DNA from: Bacillota bacterium
GTDB lineage: Bacteria > Bacillota > Clostridia > Lachnospirales > Bianqueaceae
Assembly (NCBI GenBank): GCA_017474705.1
Contig: JAFVHC010000038.1
Location: forward strand, 1 to 23,622
DNA: 23,622 nt
Direction: 5' to 3'
The translations under genes and the position numbers were made by a program. Below the pieces are notes generated by a model, which was given only the letters and a program-made list of their open reading frames with translations, did not search any database and was not told the origin of the DNA. Shown in pieces: positions 16,303-23,612 of this stretch; within the stretch, counting starts at the first letter, position 1; each line of letters starts with the position of its first letter.

Positions 16303-17856
16303 ATGTCCGATCTTGGCAAACGCATCCTGGATATCCTGGGCAGCACGCTCAACGACGCCCTCAAGTCCCGGAAGAACATGCAGTCCATGGTTTACCGCGA
16401 TGAGCCGATCGTACGGCGCGCTTCCGATCTCGAACGGCCGAAGCCGCAAAAGCCGGAGCCCATCTCCATGCCCGTCCTTCCGCAGGCTTTTGAACAAATG
16501 CGCCGCATGGCCTCCTCCACTGAGGCGCTCTACATGCCACGCGAAGAGGTATTCTACCGCCAGGCACGTTTCATGGAAAACTATGAGGATACACAGCCGT
16601 ACAACGGCCTGACCATGCACTATCTGCCCACGTATCAATCGTTGACGAACACTCAGCTGCGAGGCTATTTTACCTGGCGCACCCGTTACCGCCGCGGGCA
16701 GGAGGTCATAGGCTGTCCCGATTATTATAAAATACATACGTTCGAACTGCTGCACCTGATCGGCGCGGCAGATGCGGAGGATGGCTATGAAAAGCTGACA
16801 CGCATCCTGCATCTGCTCATCAAGGCCGATCCTCTGTCTCAGGAAGACGCTGCCCACTGGCTCAGGGACTTCGTCCTGTATCATCATCTGGATCCGGCAC
16901 TTCTGGCCGATCCTGAACAGGAGTCCTTCGACAAGGCCCTTTCCATCGTTCTGGGAAAGAAACACCATGACGATGCTTCTTTTCTGGAATCGCTGACAGC
17001 CCTCTCTTCCTATGACCTGGACCGCTCGCCTTTCCGCAAAAAACATCCGGAACTCACAGAACGCGTCATCTCCCGTTTTTTCGACGAGCTGTCCGTCTAC
17101 TACGACCGGCATAGGAAGACTTCCCTCACGGAAAGCCTGTTCGGCCGTCAGGCTGCATCCAGCTATGTGCTCTTCCGCAATGCCATCTTTTACGACTATA
17201 CGACACATCCGGACTATACCTATCAGGTCAGCCCGTATATGATGTATCAATGCCGCGGCCGCTGGTGGACCGTGACCCGCTATCAGGGCAGGCTGCACGG
17301 CAGCAAGGAACTGGGGCATCTGCTCAAAAGCTGCGACCGCATCCTGCGGGATCAGTACGGTTTTGATGCAAAGCTACGGGATGATGGCAGAACGCCAAAA
17401 TATATAGAGGCCATGCTCATCCGGATCATCCAGGAAGACCGGAAAGAACAAGCCGCCGCAGAAGCCGCGGCCAAAGCCGCTGAAGCAGCAAAGCTGTCTT
17501 TCGACCTCTCCGGCCTCGAAGCGATCCGTGCCTCCTCCGCCCGCACCATGGACCGGCTCATCGTGGAAGAGGAAATCGAACCGGAAGCAGCGCCTCCCGC
17601 GCCAGCCGTCCTGGTGCAGGGATCTGCTACCGGACCTTTATCCGGTGTGGAGGCACAGTTTTTGCGTGCACTGTTGGAAGGGCGTCCCTATGAGGATCTG
17701 CTCTCCGCCCACGGCCTGATCCTCTCGGTCCTGGTGGACCATATCAACGAAGCACTGTACGATCTGCTGGCCGATACCGCCATCGAATGGGATGGGGACC
17801 GGCCGGTACCGGTCGAGGATTATATCGATGATCTGAAAGGATTGATCCAATCATGA
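16303..17856 (+). CDS. TerB-N/TerB-C domain protein, first gene of a Shango-like operon
   Basis: The 517-residue protein has a charged linker (1-75) and a TerB-N domain (about 80-280) with its diagnostic block YLPTYQSLTNTQLRGYFTWRT (107-127) and nearby RGQEVI. A middle helical region, an Ala-rich helix (EQAAAEAAAKAAEAAKL) and a TerB-C-like domain at the end (about 430-515, GPLSGVEAQFLRALLEG... to DDLKGLIQS) follow. TerB-type domains occur in tellurite-resistance, stress and phage-defence loci. It probably scaffolds or senses for the ATPase and helicase downstream, which follow with 4-bp overlaps. The ATG at 16303 is chosen over upstream in-frame starts because AAAGGAGG lies 6 nt before it. 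The domain call is good; the exact function is inference. Confidence 0.85.
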   Translation: MSDLGKRILDILGSTLNDALKSRKNMQSMVYRDEPIVRRASDLERPKPQKPEPISMPVLPQAFEQMRRMASSTEALYMPREEVFYRQARFMENYEDTQPYNGLTMHYLPTYQSLTNTQLRGYFTWRTRYRRGQEVIGCPDYYKIHTFELLHLIGAADAEDGYEKLTRILHLLIKADPLSQEDAAHWLRDFVLYHHLDPALLADPEQESFDKALSIVLGKKHHDDASFLESLTALSSYDLDRSPFRKKHPELTERVISRFFDELSVYYDRHRKTSLTESLFGRQAASSYVLFRNAIFYDYTTHPDYTYQVSPYMMYQCRGRWWTVTRYQGRLHGSKELGHLLKSCDRILRDQYGFDAKLRDDGRTPKYIEAMLIRIIQEDRKEQAAAEAAAKAAEAAKLSFDLSGLEAIRASSARTMDRLIVEEEIEPEAAPPAPAVLVQGSATGPLSGVEAQFLRALLEGRPYEDLLSAHGLILSVLVDHINEALYDLLADTAIEWDGDRPVPVEDYIDDLKGLIQS

Positions 17857-19166
17857 AAATACCCAAACGGATCGCTTCCGCGGTCATGAATTCCCTGAAA
17901 GGCGGTGTCGTACCGCGCATCGGTCTGCCTTACATCACGGTAGGCCGCGAGGCGGAGATCACGGCCCTCCTCCACGACGTGGACATCATCGCGGACGGCG
18001 GAGCTTCTTTCCGCTTTTTGTGCGGTAAATACGGCAGCGGCAAGACCTTTCTGCTGCAGACGCTGCGCAGCCACTGCATGGACCGCGGCTTCGTGGTCGC
18101 CGATGCCGACCTGAGCCCCGAACGAAGGCTGCAGGGCACCCACGGTCAGGGGCTCGCCACATATAAAGAGCTGATCCGCAATCTTTCCACGAAGACGCGG
18201 CCGGAAGGCGGTGCCCTGGGGCTCATCCTGGACCGCTGGATCAGCAACGTCCAGGCCGAGGCAGCGGCGGAAGCCGGTCTTTCCGCGACCGATCCGCGCC
18301 TTTCCGCCCGTACCGAGATCCGCATCCGCGAGGTCATCATGTCCCTCAACGAACTGGTCCATGGATTCGATTTCGCCCGTCTGCTGACCTTATACTATCA
18401 GGCCTACGTACAGGGTGACGACGATCTCAAAGCACGGGTCATCCAGTGGTTCCGCGGGGAATACGGCACCAAGACCGAAGCCCGCGCCGCTTTGGGCGTC
18501 AATATCATCATCACGGACGATGATTGGTACGAATACATCAAATTATTCGCTGTTTTCCTGAAGAAAGCAGGTTACAGCGGCATGCTCATCCTCATCGATG
18601 AGCTGGTCAATATCTATAAGATCCCGAACAGCATCACCCGGCAGTACAATTATGAGAAGATCCTGACGCTCTACAACGATACGCTGCAGGGCAAGGCTCC
18701 CTATGTGGGCTTCGTCTTCTGCGGTACGCCGCAGTGCATCGAGGATACCCGGCGCGGCATCTACAGCTATGAAGCCCTGCGCTCCCGTCTGTCCGAGGGC
18801 CGGTTCGCATCCGACGGCATGAAGGACATGCTGGCGCCGATCATTCGTCTGGTGCCGCTGACCAACGAGGAGCTGCTGGTCCTTACGGAAAAACTGGCCG
18901 AGATCCACGCTGTATTATATGACTATCCCGTACGTCTGACCCAGGAGGACCGTATCGCCTTCCTGCAGGCTGAATTCGGCCGTGTCGGCGCCGCTTCCCA
19001 CATCACGCCGCGCGAGGTCATCCGGGATTTCATCGAGCTGATGGATATCTTGTATCAGAATCCTTCCATGGAGGCCCGCCGGCTGATCGGTGAAGGCAGC
19101 TATCAGGTCGTTCTGCCAGGCGAGGAAGAGGCGGAAGAGGCAGGTTTTGCGGAGTTCGAATTATGA
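17853..19166 (+). CDS. DUF2791/BrxD-type P-loop ATPase
   Basis: The 437-residue AAA-like ATPase has Walker A GKYGSGKT (58-65), Walker B MLILIDE (244-250), a sensor segment FVFCGTPQ (287-294) and an Arg-rich stretch DTRRGIYSYEALRSRL (298-313). These are typical of the DUF2791 ATPases known as BrxD in BREX type 2 loci and of the ATPase component of TerB-containing defence operons. It likely forms an NTP-dependent complex with the neighbouring TerB protein and helicase. The C-terminus is very acidic. The ATG overlaps the stop of the TerB gene, and its own stop overlaps the helicase ATG, both as ATGA, pointing to stoichiometric co-translation. Confidence 0.88.
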   Translation: MKIPKRIASAVMNSLKGGVVPRIGLPYITVGREAEITALLHDVDIIADGGASFRFLCGKYGSGKTFLLQTLRSHCMDRGFVVADADLSPERRLQGTHGQGLATYKELIRNLSTKTRPEGGALGLILDRWISNVQAEAAAEAGLSATDPRLSARTEIRIREVIMSLNELVHGFDFARLLTLYYQAYVQGDDDLKARVIQWFRGEYGTKTEARAALGVNIIITDDDWYEYIKLFAVFLKKAGYSGMLILIDELVNIYKIPNSITRQYNYEKILTLYNDTLQGKAPYVGFVFCGTPQCIEDTRRGIYSYEALRSRLSEGRFASDGMKDMLAPIIRLVPLTNEELLVLTEKLAEIHAVLYDYPVRLTQEDRIAFLQAEFGRVGAASHITPREVIRDFIELMDILYQNPSMEARRLIGEGSYQVVLPGEEEAEEAGFAEFEL

Positions 19167-21502
19167 GTACTGTTTTTGACCGTTACGCGCCTTTCATCCA
19201 GGACTTTATCTATCGGAACAACTGGGAGTCGCTTCGGGCCATCCAGGTAGCAGCAGGTGATGCTATCTTCAATTCGGATTGTCATCTGCTCCTCACCGCT
19301 TCCACCGCTTCCGGCAAGACCGAGGCCGCATTCTTTCCCATCCTTACGGAATTCGTGGAGGATCCGCCCCGTTCCGTCGGCGCCCTGTACATCGGGCCGC
19401 TGAAAGCGTTGATCAACGACCAGTTCGAGCGTTTGAACGACCTTTGCCAGGAAGCCGGCATCCCGGTCTGGCACTGGCACGGCGACGTTTCCCAGAGCCA
19501 TAAAAACAAACTATTGAAGCATCCCTCCGGCATCCTGCAGATCACACCGGAATCGCTGGAATCTCTGCTGATGCACAAGCACAATTACATCAGCACCCTG
19601 TTCAGTGACCTGCGCTATATCGTCATCGATGAAGTCCATTCGCTGATGCGGGCGGACCGCGGCGCGCAGACCCTCTGCCTGATCGAACGGCTCTGCCGCC
19701 TTTCCGGCGCGGATCCCAGACGCATCGGTCTGTCTGCCACCATCGGAGACCCGGAGACCGTAGCCGCTTTTCTGGCACATGGCACTTCGCGGGAGACCCT
19801 GGTCCCGAAGATCGAGGCCAAAGGCATCCGCTGGCGCTTATCCATGGAACACTTCTATGTGCAGCGGGATGAAAACGAAGAAAAGGGTCCGGAACTTCTG
19901 GAAGCCGCTGCTTCCGCGCTGATCGAGACGGAGCCGGACGGGGATCTGATCCCCGGGAAACCTGCGGAACTTTCACTGGATACGCCCACTGACCTGGCCC
20001 CCCGACGCTCCGACCCCGGTCTGAAATACATCTTCGAACATACCCGAGGGAAGAAATGCCTGGTCTTCGTCAATTCCCGCGAGGAATGTGAAGCTGTCAC
20101 AACGACGCTGCGCAGTTACTGCTACGCCCAGCATGAGCCGGACCGCTTTCTGATCCATCATGGCAATCTTTCCGCTTCCTTCCGGGAAACGGCCGAGACC
20201 ATCATGAAAGATGAGGAGCAGCTGCAGACCACGGTCACCACGGCTACCCTCGAATTAGGTATCGACATCGGCCGTCTGGAGCGCGCCTTCCAGATCGATG
20301 CCCCATTCACGGTCTCTTCGTTCCTGCAGCGCATGGGACGCACCGGCCGGCGCGGGCAGCCGCCGGAAATGTACTTTGTCATCCGGGAGGACGAATCCGA
20401 GCCGCGCGCCATGCTGCCGGAGACTCTGCCCTGGACCTTGCTCCAGGGCATCGCGCTGATCCAGCTCTATCTGGAAGACCGCTGGGTCGAGCCTACCAGG
20501 CTGGACCGTCTGCCCTTCAGCCTGCTCTACCACCAAACGCTTTGTACACTGGCTTCCTGCGGAGAACTGACCCCGAAAGAGCTGGCAGCTCGCGTGCTTA
20601 CGTTAAGTCCTTTCCACCGCATCACGCCGGAGGACTACCGCACACTGCTCCTGCACTTGATCGAGACCGAGCAGCTGCAGCGCACAGACGAGGGCGGCCT
20701 GATCGTAGGCCTCGCCGGTGAGCGGGAGATCTCCTCCTATAAGTTCCTGGCCGTCTTCCAGGACAGCGAGGAATTCACGGTCCGCTGTGAGGGACAGGAC
20801 ATCGGCACCATCGTCCAGCCGCCGCCCGTGGGGGAAAAGATCGCCCTGGCCGGCCACGTCTGGACCGTGGACGAGATCGATCCGAAGCGCCACTTGATCT
20901 ACTGTGAACCTGTGCTGGGCAAGGTCCCGGCGTATTTCGGCCAGTGTGCGGGTGATATCCATGACCGGATCCTGCTTCGCATGCGCAAGGTGCTGGAGGA
21001 GGACAAGACCTATCCGTACCTGATGGCCAGCGGTCAGACACGTCTGCGGCTGGCACGTCAGGCAGCATATAACAGCGGCCTTCTGCGTCAACCCTTGATC
21101 TGCCTGGGCGGGCAGATGTACTGTCTTTTCCCCTGGCTGGGCTCCTACTCCTTCCTGGCCTTGGAACGTTTTCTGAAACTGCGCTGCGCCGCCCGGCTCG
21201 GCCTCAAAGGTCTCTCCTCGTCCCGTCCCTATTTCATGCAGTTCACCATGAAAGCCACGCCGGAGGAATTCTTCCAGGTGGTGGGCGAAGAAGCGTCCAA
21301 GGATTTTGATCCTATGGAACTGGTCTATCCTGGCGAGGTACCGCTCTTCGACAAGTACGACGCCTTCATTCCGGAAGAACTGCTACGCAAGGGCTTCGCC
21401 TACGGTGTCCTGGACGTGCAGTCCATGAAGCGGACGGTACTGTCCTGGTGCCGGCCGCTGTTGGAAGATCCGGCCGCATATACGCAAGGAGGTATTCTTT
21501 GA
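19163..21502 (+). CDS. Lhr-like DEAD/DEAH superfamily II helicase
   Basis: The 779-residue protein contains the full SF2 motif set. Motif I is ASTASGKT (46-53), Ia GPLKAL (79-84), II DEVH (156-159), III LSATIG (190-195), IV CLVFVNSREE (299-308), V TTATLELGIDIG (359-370) and VI QRMGRTGRRG (389-398). An Lhr-type C-terminal region of about 380 residues follows. Between the two RecA lobes lies an acidic, Pro-containing insert (about 234-286). It is the third gene of the defence-like operon and probably acts on nucleic acid as the effector or translocating subunit. Its stop overlaps the TTG start of the flavoprotein gene by 4 bp. Confidence 0.92.
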   Translation: MSTVFDRYAPFIQDFIYRNNWESLRAIQVAAGDAIFNSDCHLLLTASTASGKTEAAFFPILTEFVEDPPRSVGALYIGPLKALINDQFERLNDLCQEAGIPVWHWHGDVSQSHKNKLLKHPSGILQITPESLESLLMHKHNYISTLFSDLRYIVIDEVHSLMRADRGAQTLCLIERLCRLSGADPRRIGLSATIGDPETVAAFLAHGTSRETLVPKIEAKGIRWRLSMEHFYVQRDENEEKGPELLEAAASALIETEPDGDLIPGKPAELSLDTPTDLAPRRSDPGLKYIFEHTRGKKCLVFVNSREECEAVTTTLRSYCYAQHEPDRFLIHHGNLSASFRETAETIMKDEEQLQTTVTTATLELGIDIGRLERAFQIDAPFTVSSFLQRMGRTGRRGQPPEMYFVIREDESEPRAMLPETLPWTLLQGIALIQLYLEDRWVEPTRLDRLPFSLLYHQTLCTLASCGELTPKELAARVLTLSPFHRITPEDYRTLLLHLIETEQLQRTDEGGLIVGLAGEREISSYKFLAVFQDSEEFTVRCEGQDIGTIVQPPPVGEKIALAGHVWTVDEIDPKRHLIYCEPVLGKVPAYFGQCAGDIHDRILLRMRKVLEEDKTYPYLMASGQTRLRLARQAAYNSGLLRQPLICLGGQMYCLFPWLGSYSFLALERFLKLRCAARLGLKGLSSSRPYFMQFTMKATPEEFFQVVGEEASKDFDPMELVYPGEVPLFDKYDAFIPEELLRKGFAYGVLDVQSMKRTVLSWCRPLLEDPAAYTQGGIL

Positions 21503-22053
21503 AAGCTCTCGTCATCAACGCAAGCCCGGTCCGCAACGGAGCGACGGCGGAGATCGTTCGGATCGTCTCCGCACAGCTGTCCCCGCAGTTCGACACGAAG
21601 ACCGTCTGTATCGACGACTATCATTTCGCGTTCTGCAAAGGCTGCCGGAGCTGTCATACCACGGCAGAATGCATCCAGCACGATGACGTGGACGCTCTGA
21701 TGAGCGAATTCGCTTCGGCAGACATCATCATAACGGTCTCCCCCTCCTATTGGGCGGATATCCCCGGCCAGTTCAAAGCCTTCATCGACAGATGTACGCC
21801 CTGGTGCAATACGCATGAACCGCATAAGACGATCCCTTCCGGCAAGAAGGGCTACGCGATCGCCCTGCGCACCGGTCCCGGCATGAAGGAATGCGAACGG
21901 ATCATCGGCAGCATCGAACATTTTTACGGCCATATGGAGATCGAGTGCTGTGGCAGGCTCGGTCTGTGTTCCGTGGAGTATAAAGAGGCTGTAGAAGCAA
22001 GGAAGGCCGAGATCGAGGATTTCTGCAGGATGATATTGACAGCAGCAGAATAA
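21499..22053 (+). CDS. NAD(P)H-dependent flavoprotein (flavodoxin-like fold), fourth gene of the operon
   Basis: The 184-residue product begins (M)KALVINASPVRNGATAEIV, the phosphate-binding loop of flavodoxin-fold FMN reductases. A Cys-rich segment CKGCRSCHTTAECIQHDDVD and SPSYWADIPGQFKAFIDR, which contacts FMN in the family, follow. It probably reduces quinones, nitro compounds or a partner protein with NAD(P)H. The start is TTG at 21499-21501, which overlaps the helicase stop (TTGA) and has AAGGAGG 6 nt upstream; reading further upstream gives 17 unrelated residues. The tight coupling argues that it is co-produced with the TerB/ATPase/helicase trio. Whether it belongs to that system functionally or is a passenger is not decided by sequence. 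Confidence 0.85.
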   Translation: MKALVINASPVRNGATAEIVRIVSAQLSPQFDTKTVCIDDYHFAFCKGCRSCHTTAECIQHDDVDALMSEFASADIIITVSPSYWADIPGQFKAFIDRCTPWCNTHEPHKTIPSGKKGYAIALRTGPGMKECERIIGSIEHFYGHMEIECCGRLGLCSVEYKEAVEARKAEIEDFCRMILTAAE

Positions 22054-22064
22054 TTTGATAGAAT
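22036..22064 (+). promoter_or_regulatory. Near-consensus promoter driving the leader/attenuator and GNAT-RsgA fusion gene
   Basis: TTGACA (22036-22041), a 17-bp spacer and TAGAAT (22059-22064) form a strong sigma-A promoter; the boxes are identical to those of the rqcH promoter. The -35 box lies within the last codons of the flavoprotein gene. The predicted start is near 22071, leaving a leader of about 240 nt before the acetyltransferase start. Confidence 0.78.
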
Positions 22065-22104
22065 CAGCGGCAGAGTTGCAAATCTTATGGAAAGCGAGGA
22101 AATC

Positions 22105-22173
22105 ATGATGACTGCGAAGAAAATGGCTATTGTATTGGATTTTCGTATGATGACCTCGGTTTATCCTTCCTGA
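22105..22173 (+). CDS. Leader peptide ORF, 21-22 residues
   Basis: A short ORF with start ATG at 22105 or, better spaced, 22108 follows GAGGA (22096-22100). It encodes MTAKKMAIVLDFRMMTSVYPS, with a stop at 22171-22173. It lies between a strong promoter and a terminator-like hairpin, 138 nt before a long gene. Its TCG-GTT-TAT codons are complementary to the 5' arm of that hairpin. This is the layout of a regulatory leader peptide in a ribosome-mediated attenuator. I do not recognise the peptide, and it lacks an obvious run of one amino acid, so antibiotic- or nascent-chain-dependent stalling is more likely than amino-acid starvation sensing. Translation is inferred. Confidence 0.6.
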   Translation: MMTAKKMAIVLDFRMMTSVYPS

Positions 22174-22211
22174 TCCGGTAAGGATCTGTTAATGTATGCA
22201 ATAAACCGTGG
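22154..22211 (+). promoter_or_regulatory. Antiterminator pairing between leader ORF and terminator arm
   Basis: Bases 22154-22164 (CCTCGGTTTAT) can pair with 22201-22211 (ATAAACCGTGG) at 10 of 11 positions; the one mismatch is T-T. The second segment includes nearly the entire 5' arm of the terminator (22203-22210), so the two structures exclude each other. A further segment AAGGAT (22180-22185) can pair either with ATCCTT in the leader (22163-22168) or with ATCCTT in the terminator loop (22213-22218), giving a third competing fold. A ribosome at the leader stop would cover the first segment and favour termination; one held further upstream would free it. Confidence 0.55.
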
Positions 22212-22234
22212 CATCCTTGTCACGGTTTTTTATT
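22203..22234 (+). terminator. Intrinsic terminator, probable attenuator
   Basis: Arms AAACCGTG (22203-22210) and CACGGTTT (22221-22228) pair perfectly around a 10-nt loop and run into a TTTTT-TATT tract. It can end transcripts of the upstream four-gene operon and also the short transcript from the promoter at 22036. It lies 77 nt before the acetyltransferase gene, which therefore needs read-through or a weak promoter after it. Confidence 0.85.
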
Positions 22235-22310
22235 GTCCAAAATCCCGGGGTCTCCATACGATCTGTCAACGGTAAAAATCAAAATCAAGAGAAAATGGAG
22301 ATATCCTGCA

Positions 22311-23612
22311 TTGAACATCATTATCAGAAAAGAAACACAAGAAGATCATTACAACACGGAACATATGGTGCTTCGAGCCTTCTGGAACCTGCACGGTCCC
22401 GGCTGCAATGAGCATCTGCTGGTCCATAAACTGCGTGGCGCAGAAGAATACCTGCCCGAACTGAGCCGGGTCGCCGAAGTCGACGGACGGATCGTCGGTG
22501 CCATTTTCGCATCGAGATCCAAAGTGGTCGATGGAGATCAGGTGCATGAAGTCCTCACTTTCGGTCCCCTCGCCGTGGAACCGACGCTGTTTGCTTCAGG
22601 TGTCGGGGCCGAACTCCTGCATACTTTCATCGAACTTGCCAGGGAGACCGGATTCCCAGGGATCGTCATCACCGGCGAACCAGACTATTATCCTAAATTC
22701 GGGTTCAGGACCTGCGATCATTTCGGGATCGTACATCCCGCCTTCGGCAATGCAGACGCGTTCATGGCTCTGCCGCTCAATGAAGACTTTGCGCTGGTCC
22801 ATGGGACCTTCTACGAAGCACCGGTCTTCGAGACCTGCGAGGATGCATCGGAGATCGAGGCCTACACCCGGCAGTTCCCCTTCTACAAACCGCTGCAGCT
22901 CTCCTGCCAGTGGCTGCATAAAGAAAAACTCGGCCGGATCGCCGAGGTACGCAAGAACAGTTATATCATTCGATTCTGGGAGCAGGAACTGCCAGCGAAA
23001 CTGAAGGGAAGCTTTTACGAACAAGACGCGGACCAGCTGCCGGTCGTCGGGGACTACGTCACTTTCCAGTACAATCGAATGGGCGATTCCATCATACTAT
23101 CCGTCTGTGAAAGGACCGGACTGCTGCGGCGGCCGGATCAGTCCAAGACCGGCGTTTCTCAATATATGGCCGCGAACGTCGACTATCTCTTTATCGTCAC
23201 GGCTCTGAACGAGGATTATAGTTACAATCGGATCGCCCGCTATGCCAGCGTCGCACTGCAGGGCGGCGCCGTTCCTGTGGCCATCCTGACCAAGGCCGAT
23301 CTGTCAGACGACGTCGATCGGTATATCATGGAAGTGGAAACGATCTCCGAGAAGATCCGTGTCCACGCGGTCTCTTCCCTGTTTGGGATCGGCATGGAAC
23401 AATGGGACGATGTGTATCCCCTGACAGCTGAGATTCTGCACAGTCCGAAGATGACCGGAAGAAGCAGAAAGGCCGACGAGGATCTGATTCTGGTACCAAG
23501 ATTCGTGCTGAAGTGGCTGATCGACGCCAAGCTGATGGAGGTAGCCGGGAAGAAGAAAGGCGGTGATCCGGATGGCAACGCCCGAAGAGAGAGCCAAGAA
23601 GCTGATCAGTGA
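22311..23612 (+). CDS. GNAT acetyltransferase fused to a truncated RsgA-like GTPase
   Basis: Of 433 residues, about 1-200 form a YhbS-like GNAT acetyltransferase (LTFGPLAVEP, SGVGAELLHTF, then EPDYYPKFGF and AFMALPL). Residues about 207-362 match the start of RsgA (YjeQ/YloQ): an OB fold with PVVGDYV, then ANVDYLFIVTALN, the G4 motif TKAD (327-330) and G5 VSS (354-356). RsgA is a circularly permuted GTPase in which G1-G3 and a zinc domain follow G5; here similarity stops at about residue 372. The last 60 residues are unrelated, Lys-rich, and run 41 bp into the next gene. No frame holds a P-loop, so GTPase activity is unlikely. The start is TTG at 22311 with TGGAG 10 nt before it; the earlier in-frame TTG lies in the terminator. 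It could be a functional fusion or a decayed gene at a recombination junction. Confidence 0.72.
   Translation: MNIIIRKETQEDHYNTEHMVLRAFWNLHGPGCNEHLLVHKLRGAEEYLPELSRVAEVDGRIVGAIFASRSKVVDGDQVHEVLTFGPLAVEPTLFASGVGAELLHTFIELARETGFPGIVITGEPDYYPKFGFRTCDHFGIVHPAFGNADAFMALPLNEDFALVHGTFYEAPVFETCEDASEIEAYTRQFPFYKPLQLSCQWLHKEKLGRIAEVRKNSYIIRFWEQELPAKLKGSFYEQDADQLPVVGDYVTFQYNRMGDSIILSVCERTGLLRRPDQSKTGVSQYMAANVDYLFIVTALNEDYSYNRIARYASVALQGGAVPVAILTKADLSDDVDRYIMEVETISEKIRVHAVSSLFGIGMEQWDDVYPLTAEILHSPKMTGRSRKADEDLILVPRFVLKWLIDAKLMEVAGKKKGGDPDGNARRESQEADQ

Noticed and set aside
17853..21502. Interpretation as part of a BREX type 2 locus (BrxD plus BrxHI-like helicase)
   Set aside because: No PglZ, PglX, PglW or BrxC/PglY-like gene is in the window, and the operon begins with a TerB-N/TerB-C protein and has its own promoter, which fits the TerB-type trio better.
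22235..22265. A weak promoter-like pair (TTGTCC ... TACGAT) after the attenuator
   Set aside because: The -35 partly overlaps the terminator tract and the -10 matches only 4 of 6 bases with an 18-bp spacer; too weak to list, though it could give basal expression of the fusion gene.
22233..22310. Upstream extension of the GNAT-RsgA fusion to a TTG at 22233
   Set aside because: That start lies in the T-tract of the terminator and has no ribosome binding site; the extra residues do not look like the start of a GNAT domain, whereas TTG at 22311 is preceded by TGGAG and opens directly into the first strand.
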